Source of the DNA: Baylisascaris procyonis
Taxonomy: Eukaryota > Nematoda > Chromadorea > Rhabditida > Ascarididae
Direction: 5' to 3'
DNA length: 64,000 nt
Assembly: GCA_037389465.1 (NCBI GenBank)
Contig: JAZARR010000082.1
Coordinates: 6,188,501-6,252,500 of the forward strand
Below are positions 48,775 to 63,200 of the stretch, piece by piece; within the stretch, counting starts at the first letter, position 1, and each line of letters starts with the position of its first letter. The translations under genes were made by a program, and so were the position numbers. The notes under the pieces were generated by a model, which did no database searches, was not told the origin of the DNA, and saw only the letters and a list, made by a program, of their open reading frames with translations.

Positions 48775-51700
48775 ATGTCTTGTTTGTACAAATACAGAGC
48801 TTCAGTTATGCCACCTTATCACACGTTCTCACGCTCACTCGTCTTCACATTCAGTCTTAAGCTTATCCGTCTTCGCTTTTACCTGCATAGCTAGCTTTCA
48901 CTGCGTTTCTGGCTAGCTTTCACTGCATGCTGATATGAAATGTTCTAGAGAACTGGAAACGATTCCCGGAAACCTTGTTTTTTTGGGAGACGAATACTAG
49001 CTGAAGCGCTTATTCTTGGAAATGAAATGCTTAGAGAGCACGGTTATTTTTGATGAATTTTAAATGCAGTCTTCAACGATCTCTCAGATCAAGTGTACTT
49101 TAAGTTGAATTAAAGCCGTTTCTCTAACTATACTGTTTGATTAAATTTGTTGTGTATTTTTATTACTTTACACTTTTTCACCGCATAAAAACACGCGTAG
49201 TGTTACAGTTCCTTTTCGAAGAAAGGATTCCTCAATGACGCTAAAAAATAGCATTGTGGAGTATGAACTAGATTAACGAGTATTAAAAAGAAAGAAGTCA
49301 CTCTGTTAGCTCATTATCCTTTCCGCCTTTCTTTCCCCTCTTTGTACCAGCAAGAGTTCGTGAACGCTTATGCTCATTCTATATTGAGTGCTCTAAGAAG
49401 AGAACACTTCCCTCTTGAATCTATGTAACCGTACACTTTTTTAAATGGTGAATTACCACTGTTATTGTTTATGATGGATAATAAGTGATTATAACGCTGT
49501 ATGGGAAGTGTTATGTAATTGAGATTAGAGCTCATTTTATTTAATGTTTATAGATTAAAGTATTTTGATACCGATGATTTTGTTGTTTAAGCTGATTTAA
49601 TGCTTAGTATTTAAGTTGGACATTTCCAGCCTAATCTTAGTTGTTTAAATTAAAATATTGGTTTTTGATCATTGCCACTTGAAAGATGCCGGCTTTCGAA
49701 TAATTAATGAGGTGTGCTTCAACTCGTTTTACGTTGAGAAGCGCTTTTCAACGGTTTTTATAAACGGGAAGAACTAAACGTCTTAATAAGGCTGCCATTT
49801 ATTAAAATATTATATGAAAATAACATCTAGGTTTTCTACCTCGATTCATTAGTGCTAAATAAGTCGTGATATTATTATTGCAATCAACATTTGATCTTAT
49901 TGCTCCATCAAATAGTACTTAATTTTTTGAGGGTTTTGTTGGTTATTTAGATATAGTATCTTATATACTTCCATTTAGCGATTTCGTTCATAAATATGGT
50001 ATACAAATGTTATGTAATAATACCCTAGTGTTGCTGTAACGTGTGTATAAGGAATGAACTTATGTTCGTTTGATTTACACTTTGACCATTTGAAATGAAG
50101 ATGTTTTACTAACCGTCTTTTAGGATTTTTTTAGCAAAACATATGTAAGGCGAACGGAAATATAAAGCGCATATCGTGCTAACTCCTAGAATACCTTCTC
50201 AGTTAATTTCATGTAAAATCTTTGCTAGTTTAAGACATATTTTTAGAGAAGAAAGTAAGAAGCTTTGCGATGTAAGAACACACAAATTCTCTTATTGGTC
50301 AAATAATATTAGTTTAATTAATTACGCTGACTAATGCTGCATTTAGGCTGTTTTTTTGGCAACCTGCTGAAAGCATCTAACGAAGAGGTATAGGCAGATG
50401 TAACTCGCATGCTTAAGTCAACGACGCATATAATTATTGGCTCATTTCCTGAGATATTTGTGAATTTGTTTGTCTCATTGTATGTATGCGTAGAAGTTTA
50501 TATTCCATAACTATTAAGATTCTAGCTTAGTGTTAATATTGCTAAAAATATTTACGGCATTTTTATAATTCGTTTCTTCTCTTATCATTTAGGTTTTCTT
50601 TTTTTTTTGTTTTTTTTTTCGATAAATGAAACAATCACGAGCTATATTAAAGAGGGGGAAATATTCGACGTTCATTCGTATCAGTCTCTTCGTACGATGT
50701 GCTTAGAGTGTGGACCTTTGTTTATGGGCAAGAGTTCCTGTTTGAATGCTTTCATAAAGTCAGTGTTCATTTTTTACGGAAAAAAAAGGAAAAAAAAAGC
50801 TTTTACAAAGCCTGAATATTGTATGGTGGTTCATTACCTGTCTCCAATATTTGTTTTTCCGCGTGATTCATTCGCTGTTACATATGACATTGATAGAATA
50901 TCATCTGCTACATTCTTTCTTTTTCGTGTTATTTATTCCACTTTCTGCGAAAGCAGATTTTATTATGCAGTGTATTTTATTAGAGAGCGAATGAATGTTC
51001 TAACGAAAAGTCATTGAGACACCGTCCGTTTATAACTTTCTATCCTTGTGTGACGTTCAGTTTGTGGTGAGCTAGGAAAGTTACGGCTAGGAGACCTGAG
51101 AAACGTTGAAAATCTTCACTTCGAATTGGCTGTCTTTAAAAACTGTAATAAGGCTCACTCTTTAATAAAACTCAAGATTGAAATGATAAAACAATGTAAT
51201 AGCTCTAGTGAGCGAGCTGTAGCAAAGGCGTTGTTCATAGGTACAGGCATCAGAGATTGAATTTCAGTGAATAGAATAGACAATATGTTTGAGAGAGGCA
51301 GGCATTTTAATGATTCGAGTAGACAGAATGCTGGGGGAGAGATAGCCAAGTGGAGTGTAAGAAAGAATCAGGCAACAGAATTGACGTTCCCTAATAACGG
51401 GGTTGCAGTTTTCGTGATTGATAGATTGAACCTTTTCGTATCACTTTCTCTGTTTCAAATCACGGTCGTGGATCAAAAATAATTCATAGCATAATTGCAA
51501 AAAACGACAAAAATTTGAAAACAGGCTTCTCCTTGATGCATTCATCAACTTAGTGTAAATTTACCACACCCACTCCTGAATTATTTTTTTCCACTTAGGA
51601 CTTCTCGAACTTCACTTTCTGGACGTGTTAGTAATGCCTTCGTCTCGAAGCTCTCGAATTCAGCATCACATGTCTTTTGCATGACATTTGTTTTCAAACA

Positions 51701-54130
51701 CATTTCGCTGAGGTGAAATGCGTCCGAGATAATGGAAATCGAAAGACGGTTAGGAGGTTTGAAATGACAAATTTTTTTCTCCTTTGACGCCAATATTTCT
51801 TAAGGGAACCACATCTTGCTTAAAGCGGCTTTGAAACAAAATGCGTCTTTTTTGTCTCTGCTGTCTCTGACAACATTCGAACAATGCGCATTGCAATAAT
51901 GCATAGTCTTCCTTTCTCCTTCTAAAGAAATTGAAGTGAGGAAAAATGGTTTTGATTTTCGAAATTCCCTCATGGTCTTAATGAAATTCATTAGAGAAAA
52001 ATTGTTTCTAAAGACTGTCGTCGTTAACCGTCTCTTCTGAAGCATTTTTTTTCTACTCAGTTGCATGAGAGTATTGCTAAAACAATAAGAAATCAGCAAG
52101 ATGGAGAATTTTTTTTCCTGTGGCAATTCTCCATCATGTATAAGACGACGAAGAAATGAACGTATCGAAACGTTTGTTTAGAATGAAATTTTGGAAGCAT
52201 TTCGTGCGATGCATGAGGTTTCCTCATCATGCAGCTTTGGAAAATTGCATTTACTAATTAGGGTGTGCCTTTGGCTATTCTTCCGCCCAGACGCGAAACT
52301 GTCTCGTCCGATCTTGTGCGGCAAGTGATTTGATGGGCTACGGCAACTAGGGTTGAAAGGGGGAACGGCTAGGTATTCTGCGACTTCATTGATCGCGAAT
52401 TTATCGTGGAGCAGGGGAGACATCCAAGCGATCGGGTCTCTTAGTGCTTCCTTTGTGAGCCAATGGCGGAAAGGCTAGCGTAGAGTCATTGTTACTCCCG
52501 CATTCACGTATCTTCGCCACCCAAAGGGTCGCAAGGAATGACATAGGCAAGCTTGTCGTAGCCAGAGTCCCTTATTTGGATATACGTGGAATTCCATCCG
52601 GTATTTTCTTTCAAAAAATGAGTCACTGTGGTTGAAGTCAAGAAATTCATTGCTGCTAACCACGTCATGGATGATCGGCTCACTCAACCCAGAGTTGATC
52701 CATCACTTTTAAAAGAAGCTATAGGCATTCAGAACGCCTAGAAATTTGCATATAGAAAGGTCATCTGACAGGCGATATGGGTAGATAAAAGTATTCTTTG
52801 AAGTTGCATCAATACCCGGTCGGCTCATAACAAATACATTATCGTGTATCTTTTTATTACATATTGGCTGTTTATGAGAGCGATTGGTTTGACCGTCAGA
52901 ACTGCAAAATGCAAATTAGCGGCCTTCCTTGGCCTTGTCTCCGCGTTTCTCTACTCCCTCTTTACATATCTTATAAACCTTCTTATCTACATTGGCGAAC
53001 CGTAATGCGAGGCGTACTATCCATGCTGATAATCAACCCGCATACCGAGCACTCCCAACTATGGAAGCACAAGAACTGGAGCAGAAAAATTTAGTCACTG
53101 CGACCTCAGATTGCTTGGATGTCTTGCTCTGAAACAACGAAAATTCTTCGGTTCTCCCATAGACGTCTAAATAATCTTCTTTAATGCTTTGATTTCTCCT
53201 ATTCTGCCGAAAGATGTTCCGTTCTAATCGGGTTATACTGCTAGATGATCATACATGTATCGCTAGAAATATATCCATGGTACTTCATGTAGTGTTTTGT
53301 TTTGTGCTGATCGGAATTTTGATAAGAATAAGATTCTAGCAGTAAAGTGACCTGTCAATCGTAGATTCTCATCTTTTCAAAATGTATCAAAGCCTGCAAT
53401 CCTCAAAGGTTTATTCAAAATACTTGGATGAATGAAAGCCTAAACTGTGAAAAAACCTAAAAAAAGGACTTCTAGCGTCATGGGAGTCGAATCTCCGGCT
53501 GTGCATAATATGGCTCAGTATGCTCAAAACTTTTTCATTCTTTCTTCTGTGGTCTTGGATATCTTGGGAATGGAGTGTGGACGCTCAGAAGTTGAAGCTG
53601 AACCCTCTTCTTTTTTGTTCAGTTTTGAATCCTATTTCGAACCACGCATACATTTGAAATAACAAAAGGACTTTCTCATTAGGAAAGTATTTCTTTATTC
53701 AGGATTTAAACCCATACTGCTTTAACTGGAATAAAGCTTCAATGTCTAAATTGTTGATGAGGTATCGAGAAAGGACTGTATTAAAAAGAAAAACGCTTCA
53801 GAATAGTGTTTCATTTTTCAATATTCGCAGACACGTAGGATGAACTTGAAATTCAAGACTAGTTATCACGTCTTTGTAGGGAATACTGGAGGAAATGGCC
53901 AAATTTCTGAAGCAAAGTAGTAGGGTTTTATCAATTCAGTTGGAGGAGAGTCCTTCCTAATCTCCTCATCAAAAAGGAAAACTTTGAAAAATTTCATAAG
54001 GAAAAAGGGGGATCTCTGGTCGGGCAGGGATTGTCTTTCCGGAGGTCTTGAATTGCGGTATTCGATGCAGTACGACAGATATTTTTATGCGAATTTTCCT
54101 CTACAAACATTTTGCGTTTTCTCTATTATA
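48775..54130. other. Gene-poor stretch
   Basis: AT-rich DNA. Open frames at 50607-51017 (plus) and at 51581-52126 and 52178-52687 (minus) have no matching splice signals and no recognisable domains. The 52178-52690 block is GC-richer and carries two adjoining minus frames (FHVYPNKGLWLRQACLCHSL in one), possibly repeat debris. Confidence 0.4.
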
Positions 54131-54135
54131 TGTTT

Positions 54136-54525
54136 TTAATTCACTGGCCGCAAATAATGAAGGGTAAAATCTTTCAACAAGGCGATGAAACGAAGAGGTT
54201 TTAAGTAACTGTGCAAAGTAATAATATTTGTTAATGGCGATTCATTGATGCAAGTATAGAACTTCTTGCTGCGAATTCTGTTTTGTAACTCATCAGAAAA
54301 TTGCCTGATGTGCACTATTAGTTTGTCAACCGCTGTTTTTAAAATATACCGTCCATACGATGCACAATCAACCGCGTTTTCGGCTGCATGCAGAACCTCG
54401 ATGGCAATTTCCCTTTTCACTGGTGGACAAAAGTTGATTTTTTGGGATCCACAATTGCTTTTAATTTGAGAGGTTGGAGAAAGGCAAGGTGGAGAAGAGA
54501 TATGTTTGCTGCGCTGCTTTTCGCC
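54136..54525 (-). CDS. Candidate exon of an unknown protein
   Basis: A stop-to-stop frame of about 130 codons follows an acceptor-like GAATATCAG at 54527. It reads KSNCGSQKINFCPPVKREIA, IEVLHAAENAVDCASYGRYI, HIRQFSDELQNRIRSK and FTLHYLRPVN before a TAA. The helical, charged composition and length are unusual for this AT-rich flank. I recognise no domain, and no neighbouring exon could be joined, so it may be a terminal exon, a single-exon gene or mobile-element remains. Confidence 0.3.
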   Translation of the reverse strand, partial: GEKQRSKHISSPPCLSPTSQIKSNCGSQKINFCPPVKREIAIEVLHAAENAVDCASYGRYILKTAVDKLIVHIRQFSDELQNRIRSKKFYTCINESPLTNIITLHSYLKPLRFIALLKDFTLHYLRPVN

Positions 54526-54530
54526 CGCTG

Positions 54531-57165
54531 ATATTCAGCACATTCAAAATAAGATGATTAAACGCTAAAGTCGAAAAAGGTGCTAGGATACTTAAAGGCG
54601 CAACTTACGTTTCAACTACATATGCTGCAAACGACATTGCGTTTGGCGTGGTATGTTATATCTATATGTATTGTCTAGCGGTAAGCTTAGTTTGTTATGG
54701 AGAAGAGAAAGAGAGAGGGAGATGGAAGAGGATGCACTGTATATAAGACGAGCAGAAAATGTATTGTGAGAATTCACTTCAGTACAGAAATCTATCATTT
54801 AGAAAGTCCTGTTTTGAATTTTACAAAATATTAGTACAAACTGATAGTATCAGTGAGTTTGTTTATACAACTTTCTAAAAGAAGAATACATATTTCTATT
54901 TCATTACCTATTTTCTTGTCATTGAAATGTATTTTTGTAGTTGTTTGAATGCTCTTTGCATTGAGATTTTACATGCAGTGATTATAGATGTAATGCTAAT
55001 ATTCATAGTTTAAAATTTTTTGTTGAAAATTGAATATATCTCAGTAAGAAAAGGATATATAAATGGGTGGTTCAAATGATTATTTTTGTAGTCAGTAAAA
55101 CGTCGCTTAGATAATCTTCTGAGATTTCCGGTTTTGAAGAACACCGGTTCCATATAGTAGAATTCATTCATCGTCCCTCGTTATATAAATGAATATCTGC
55201 TATGGCGTAGTCGATGCTCGAGATTGCTTTTAGGACTATCAAATTATGAGCCATTAGCTAATAAAAGACCGCTTTATTAGAAATTCCTTCGAGAAAAATT
55301 GTAGTGAATATTGACAAAGATTCCTTCATATCAAATGTGATTCTGCTGTTTTAACGCGCAGATGTATTTTTATATGCTTGCAGATACATTAAGCAAAACT
55401 GCACGGCAGATGTTCAGACAGACATGTATGCACGCTCGCAAGCACGACGTCACCACTATGACCACGTCGTGCCTGCGTCCATGCATGTATTTGTCTGTTT
55501 GTCTGGCAGTTTGAACACAGAAACTAGTTAATCTAGCAGTTACAAGTTTACAAGGGCTAAATCTAGACCAAAGATTGGCCCTCTTGCACTGTAAGTCATG
55601 TTGATAGATAAATCATGAAAAATTTGTTGTCATTCAAATGTGGTAAAAAATTTGCATGCATTTTGCACTATTCAACTTCTCATTTTACACCCGTCTTATT
55701 ACAAAAAAACGATTAAAAGCTTGTTGAATATTGGATTGATTATAACATAAAACTATTATTTCGCATATTCCACCTTTGTTGTTAGCCTATAAAGATAATT
55801 TTAAAAAGCGGTCACTTGATTTCGTTGAAGTTGCCCGTGTTGTGCAAACCACTCTGGTGCATATCTTTGTTTCCTTTTTCAAGCGAGAATTTCTCCCAAA
55901 TTTCGACTTTTGAAACCTTAAAATGGACTTAGCTCGTAACCTTTATCTCGCAGCATTCAAACGCAACATTTCACTTTGAAAATCTATTTCAAAAGAAGGC
56001 TCAATGTAAACATTCTGTGATATATAAATTTTTGTGCACATTGTCGGTACATGCGTATAACAATTTTTCGCACTATCACTGAGTGGGAGATTGCAAATGC
56101 GACTCTTTACTGGTGTGCGCCTCAGGCAGTAAGCCAGCCTCAGTGGCAATCTTGTTATTTATGCTCATGCTGATGGCCATAAGAGAATGGCCGGCTGTGC
56201 ATGAAGACGAACGAAATTCGACCAACTAGTAGATGACTGTTTTCGACCCATCGGACATATTCGACCTCAACATTTGGATTATGGTGAACAATATAGCCTC
56301 AATTTTTTCATCTTTTACTTTCAATTTCTGCAATTTTCCATATCACTTATTTGCACATTCCGGTAAGAGAAAGAAAAAGTTTCTGGCCATTTTATTCTCC
56401 TAAATGCGAATTTGCTAAATTCAGATGTAAAAATTGAGTCTACTCGATTGTTCGAAGAACAAAAACTACTCGAAATTCGATCAAACACAAATGTTTTCCT
56501 CTCTTCTGGTGTTACGGAGCTAAACGATGCAAAACGCGTTCGTTTTTGCTTGACTAGTTGGATATCGGTTTTACTTTCTTCTTTTACTCGCTGTGCTATT
56601 AACGATCAGCGTTTATAGATTCTGTTCCCTCCGTTTATTAGTTTTATTTTCACTTCCTTCACTTCATCTTTTTTCACTCTCGATTTCTTGAAGTTTTTCT
56701 TTCATTTTGTGAGAACGACACTTTTTGGAAGAGGAGATTACTGGTAGAAATGTTACGTTATAACATTTTGCATCCTTTTTTCATCATCGTTTTCTCGCAT
56801 ATTTGGACTTCGATCGTGAGCGAAAATGAGTAGCATGTTTTTCAAATGTTTCTTGAAATCATCATTCGTGCGTCCATACGTTCTCATATTTACAAGGAAA
56901 ACCTCAAGACGCCCTTTTTTAAAGCTTCTTTTCCATTATCGCCATGCATAGTATAACCTTCCAAATATCAGTGCCGCTTCCGGTGATGTAGGCCAGATTT
57001 TATCTGAACAACAAACTTCAGATTATAAAGCTTGTAATGTTTGATATGCACATATATCTAACTTTTGTACAGCGCTACTGAAGACGTTTCTCTAAACGTG
57101 TATGCATATATATACACATATTTTTATTCGTATGTATGTATATACATACACGAATGTGTTCGCAC

Positions 57166-57168
<3 letters not shown>
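54531..57168. other. Gene-free stretch with one foldback
   Basis: AT-rich, no supportable gene. It contains the long hairpin at 55394-55515, described separately. Confidence 0.5.
55394..55515. repeat. Long imperfect foldback hairpin
   Basis: GCACGACGT (55442-55450) and ACGTCGTGC (55464-55472) pair perfectly around a 13-base loop. Pairing then continues with mismatches through GCATACATGTC/ATGCATGTAT and CAGAC/GTCTG to CAAAACTGC/GGCAGTTTG, about 50 bp per arm. The shape suits a foldback or MITE-type element, or an miRNA-like precursor. Confidence 0.65.

Positions 57169-57218
<50 letters not shown>
57169..57218. repeat. (TA)n microsatellite with TATG/CATA lead-in
   Basis: TA array preceded from about 57106 by interrupted TATA/TATG repeats. 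Confidence 0.93.
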
Positions 57219-57219
<1 letters not shown>

Positions 57220-60200
57220 CCTTGGCTGCTTCCTAACAAAGGTTAAGATTAAAGGAATTCGGAAGTGAAAGAATGAAGCAAAAGAATTAGTGTCATTAAT
57301 AAATGCGTAAAGAACTCTTAATCTGCATAAGTTACTTCGTAGCAGTGCTCAATGTTTTTGAGCTGTTGATTCATAGCGTTCATTAATGACGGGTTATAGA
57401 AGGCGTGGGGTGATCCTGCACTTTGAATCTTCCCCAACGAAATCATCGCTATAAGAGACCCAGCATTCCCTAGAAATGACGAAAGTGCGCATCAAATATG
57501 CTAATGTATATTGAGTTATAAGGCTCATCGATAGCTCGTATAAACTGAGAAGGAATAGCTTCTTTCACTCTTTTGCTGTCAAATTGGTTGTACGATGCTT
57601 CTCCATATGGTGATTTAAATCAGTGCAAGTTCATTTATTAAGAGTAATTCTAATTTGAAAGATAATTCTAAAATGTGGATTTTATTCATCGCATTTTGCA
57701 GCGTTAATTTTTTGCCAATGCGAAAATGCAGACGCAAACATAGACGACATACGTATATGCATCGATAGAATGCGCTTTGCTAACAGAAATTTAGAGAAGC
57801 ACGTAGAAACAGTGATTAATGTCTCACGAATTTTATTTGCATTGAGTTTTCCTTTAGAAGGGAAACTACGTCCTGCATAATCCCCTCTCGGGGTATTTAG
57901 TTGTTTCCACAATGACAAACGATTTGAGTGACGCATTCCCTTGAGTGTTGCTCATCTTGATATGCACTTTTGCATGCTCAATATTTGCAATCCGTCGTGA
58001 TAACGACATATTTCCACATGATTTTATTTGTGTCTCTTTTTGCATTTGCTGTTTTTTTTTCGATTTGGCAATTACTAAAGCTGAGATTGGGAAGTTTACA
58101 GATATATTATTATTGACAGTGAAATAATATCGTGGTATTGTTGAGTTTGATGAAACAATTGGAAAAAAAGTTACATCATTGCATTTGCATTTTGCATCGA
58201 CCATGGCATAGAATAGCTTGAAAAACATGCAAAATGAGTTAGGCTTTTGTATTCTGCGCGCCTGAAGAACCAGTTTTGTAGGTCAAGTAGTCAGATCAAT
58301 TCGCCGAATTGTTGAAATTTTCAACAAGATTTTTCAACGATGGCTAAACTGTCTTTAAAAAATGTTGCCATTTTTACTGCCAATTATTTTATTTTTCTAA
58401 TATCTACTGAAAGTGATTTTTCCTATGTTCGTTGTGAAATTCCGGTGACTAAAACTAACTCATTTTTACTGCTTTTATTTTGTCCGAATTTTAGAGTTAC
58501 TTCCCTCAATCTCTAAAATTCGGATTTTTTTTCGAAAACCTTCATGTGGGACTCGGATTAATGAAGAGAATTTCTCGCTGACAGTGAATTTTCTCTACTT
58601 TTCATGTTCAAAAGGGAAAAGAAAACATTACTGTTGCGAACTACTAATGAAGCTCTAAGTATCTTATTGGTTTCCTTCATGTGATTGTTAGAACCTCCAT
58701 TTGTTCGGGATATCGAAAACATCCAATTTTTTGTAGCAACTTCCTTCTGGACAAGTATGTTGGATCTTAATTTTCGAACTGGGGATGCTGATAGAATGGT
58801 GAAAATTTCAACTTTTTCAGTTTCAAGTTAAGTTGTGATAATCAATGGTCATACCACATGCTTCCCGTTTTGTGATGCAAGAAAGAAATTGACCTTTTTT
58901 CGCTCCGTCCCATTTAAGCGATTGAAGATATTCAACATAGGCATGCAATAAAAGTTCCCTTGTTAGTTGATTTTGTCTTTCAAAGACATTTTTATGTCGT
59001 TTATATTACAAGATCATGAAAACATACATCTTTATTCAAATTTACTCTCGCTATCTTACGCTCAATAACGGTGACTAATTCATTGCTTTCTTATGCGTTC
59101 ACTTAGGCATGTAAGCAAATACTTGAATTTTTATTGATAATTTTCACATTTCGGTCAAACATCTGCTTACTGAGAGAAATGCATGCTATTTTTTTAAATT
59201 GTTCTCGAATTTCTTCATCTAGTGAATTTAACAACAAATAAAATGAAAAAGCTATTAAAATGCTGCATTTTTATGCGTTTCTCATGTATTTTTTTAGAAG
59301 ATGAATCGCATTTTATTAAGCTCATATCTGTCCATATGTGACTCTCGATCAGGTCGAATTTGAGCGCTTCCAAAATTGATGTTGTGAACTGTGATGAGCG
59401 CAGTTTGCAGCAAATTGGGTCATAGGTTTCTACAAGTTTGAATCGGAAACAACAGAAGGAACATTTAAGAGAAGCCAGCGCGATATGCGGTATTGCCAGC
59501 GATCCCTTATCAGACTAACCAAAGTTACCGATTCGTAAAACATGTCCGACAGTGCATTCATATTTTGACGAAGTTGATCTTTCATGCAGACAAAATTTTT
59601 TTACTCATGTAGTCCCAAAATGTGGTCTAATCGATTGTAAAATGTGTGCAACTTCAGTTGAACATTTCTAGCTCATTTCCGACTATTTAAAAGTTTGTTT
59701 ATAGATAAACACTGATGTATATTATTTCCGCAAAATTTTTCTGTAGCTTCAATGATTCCGAGTTATAGCTACCGAACTGGCTTGGAAGCATGCATCAGTT
59801 TAGTGTAAAAAGGTTTTGCCCACGACGTAGCATAGGAACTTGTATCGTTCTTTTTCACAAATTCTGTTTCCTACGATTATAAAAAATTATGCTTACGGGC
59901 AAAAAATGCTCGAATTTCAGTCAGAAGGAAGCGCCAATTATTCAAGGTTTTCAGGTTACTCTTTTCAAGCTGGCGGTTTTCATGAAGTATGCCACTTTTT
60001 CGAGCAGATAGCAGAAATGTATTCGTTTCTATAGATTCAATGTCTCCTGGATGCGCCTTGTTAATGCACATTTGCATTAATATATGGAAACGCATCGTTT
60101 ACATGAGGTTTGTACTAAAGATAATTGGATATGCGCGATTATATTGTTGCACGATGCGATACTGATTGATCGAAGGAATGGGGTTGTTAAACCTCATATC

Positions 60201-63200
60201 ATGCCAAACATCTGGCACTCCCCTATTTTTTTTAAACGTTTCGGTGTCCGGTCGTTTAAGTGGTTGAGCCGAAAAAAAGAGCGCGCACTAAGTACCAGTC
60301 TTTCTGGAATGCGTTTGAATGCAATTGTTTAGATTGGAATGCATTGTTTAAAAAAAACAGCAGATAAACTCTCTCATTGTTTAACTTTAACGTATTTACA
60401 TTCGAGGTCATGGCGAAGTAAGAGAAAGAGCGCAGAATCTTCCGTCCATTCGACGACTTCTTGGAAAATGATAAATTAACTACGTTTCCTTTTTCCACTA
60501 CATAATAGTAAAAAAAAGCGGCGTAAACATTTGATTAGTCATGGCTGCTTTCATGTAGTTCACTTTTCTCAACTTACAGTTGTTTGAATTTCTCATTTTC
60601 TCATCGAAATGAAATTGCAACGCGATTTCATTTTCATTATTGTTATTTGTTTTCTTTGCTAAAATAGCTTGCAACTTCTATCAGCAGGACTTCATTTGAG
60701 TTGGTGGACTTCTCAGACTCGTCCACCTATCTGTTCTTGCAGGGAAGTTGGTGACATACGCTGCGCCGATATCTGAAACATCTCAGTGCCTTCTGCTTCT
60801 TGTTGACATAAGTACTATATTTGTTCGAAACTATTCTTCAGATGTCGTGATGAGCGAAATATTTTTTACTCTATGATTTTTTCCGCAAATAGAAGAAAAT
60901 TAAAATTTTTCTATAGCGAAAGAGATGAATGATCAAAAAATGCAAGTGCTGCGCCTAAATGTCACATAAAGCAATTGTGGATTCATGGAAATGAGTAGAA
61001 AAAGAAGAAGCGTTCATTGGATTGGCCATCTCAAGGGAATTATGGCCCTCGTGATGACTAAATTGTTCTCTCTAGTTTAGTGAGCTGCTGAGAAATGGTT
61101 CGCAGCCAGCCAAAGTTATGACCACTAGATTATTTTATTTTCCTTATCATGTGACTATTTTATGGCACTGAATTCTAAACAGTTAGCATTAATTTTTCAT
61201 CTGTTATGCTCTTGTAGTTTGGGATTGTTAAGAAATTCGAAATAATTGCTAAGTTAATGCATCCTTCTACAACATCGAGTGGATTTTTTTATGAGCCATC
61301 TTTGAAGAAAACACTCTGTTGTGGGAGAATTAAAATTTTACAAGAAATCCAAATTTTCGTTGAGTTTGTTCGATTGTTTTCGAATGAAGTAATTTATTTG
61401 CTTACTTGTTTGCGCTGTCATAGTTCTCAGCTGTTAGCGTATGAAATACTCAAAATCATCACATATGGCAAAGTTATTAAGTCAGAAGACGCTTTCCATA
61501 TGTAGAAATTTCGTTGACTTGAAGTGATATTTTCTAAATAAACATATGGATAAATTATATTTCCTTTAAAGAATGCGAATAGAACAGTCGCGTATGAAAA
61601 ATAATATTATAGGGACTGAAAAATCATGAGGAAAGATGGTCGCTAGAATATGTGAAAATAAGAATATTGCGAATTGGAATGATAACCTTTTCCAAAAAAA
61701 AAACTGAATTTGGAATATAGCGAAGCAAAATATAGATGTTCGTACTTGGAATTGATTGTTCTTTGTTCAAGATGGTCATTGATACTGCTTAACCCACTGA
61801 ATCGCCTAATCACAGAGAGTCATCTTCGTGCTTGAAAGGATTTTCAACAATAATGATGCAACAGACGTTTAGTAGTTTTTTAGAGCCTAGAAACATTTTT
61901 CACTTTAACATTTTTTGTGATGAAAACGATGAAGCGATTATATTAGTTGGCAACCAACTAGTCGCCCATAGAGCTTTATTAGTTTATTACCTAATAAAGA
62001 CAACTTACAGGTTGCCAATTTTTGAGCATAATGCCTATTAAAGACAGTATGAACAATATGAGTAACGTTTTCGCATCTAAATAAGTCTGTGGTTGATCAA
62101 AATTGATGTGTGAAATTAGAATGTAGGCAATCTTGTCATTGTAGATTTGGATTGGCTTCATATGCTGGGCTAGCTAGGCTGGCACGTTCATAGGGCTTGA
62201 TGCGCTTTGTTTTCGTTACTGAATGTGGATGCTTCACTCTATTGCAGTCCATCTCTTATGAATGCTCTCCTCTTTTGCCATACACACTCGCATACACGCA
62301 AACGTACACGGCGACTGCACCTCAGAGCCGATGCTCTCATCAGCAATTGCTTTTGAGGTTCCAGAGACATGCTGTCTGTTTCGACGACTTCCAACTGGCA
62401 GCCGCTTTCCAGTAGTCTTCATCTATTCGTCCAGCACTCTCTTGATTGCAATTCCTTCTATTCGTCCATCTCTCATCGTATTCTTTTTTCTCATTAAAAG
62501 AATTCATTCCTTGATTATTGGGCCCGGCTGTTTCTTCTTTTTCCTTCTCAAATGATTTATGCTTTCTTCCGACTCATTGATGAACCACCCGTTAATTTAT
62601 ATTGACGATGTGCCCGCCAATTTATACTGGTGATGCGCTCATTAATTCAATTAGCAAGCCTAAAAACACCAATTTTGCAGGTACGGTTTGCACTTCTTTT
62701 TGCACCTCAGGTGGAAATTAAGCTTTGTAGACTGCATTGCTGCAACTTGTACAGAAGAATTTCATCACCACTACTTTATAGTGTTCAAGTTTATTCTCAA
62801 TAGTGCTCAAGTTTATTTTTAATCTTTTTGATCCTGAAGACTGATATTGGCACATCGATGTAGGGAATCAATATTTTGCAATCTTTAAGCAACTGAATTT
62901 TTTCAAGTGCGTTTGATGTCAAGAAGCTTTTTTTGATTCGAGGTGATAAGAAAGGCCGCTCCACCTGTGGAACTTTTTTGTAATATGAAACGACCTCACA
63001 GATCGAAAAGAAATCCATGCTCCTTCCCAGTCAAAAAAAGGAAGTTGGTAGTGATGCAAAAGCAATGCTAACTGATAAGACTGGAATAGTTGAAGTGCAG
63101 AGATAACGCGATCGCTTCTAATGGAGATAACTCTAAGAAAATAATCTGAAGATACACGTATTAGTTCCATTTAAATTACCTGCGGTGGATCTGATAGCAT

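Noticed and set aside
50607..51017. 136-codon plus-strand open frame
   Set aside because: The start lies in a poly-T tract, the composition follows AT-rich DNA (Phe, Tyr, Lys), and no splice signals or domain are seen.
57682..58228. Overlapping minus-strand frames
   Set aside because: Low-complexity Lys/Asn/Ser composition without splice borders; likely chance.
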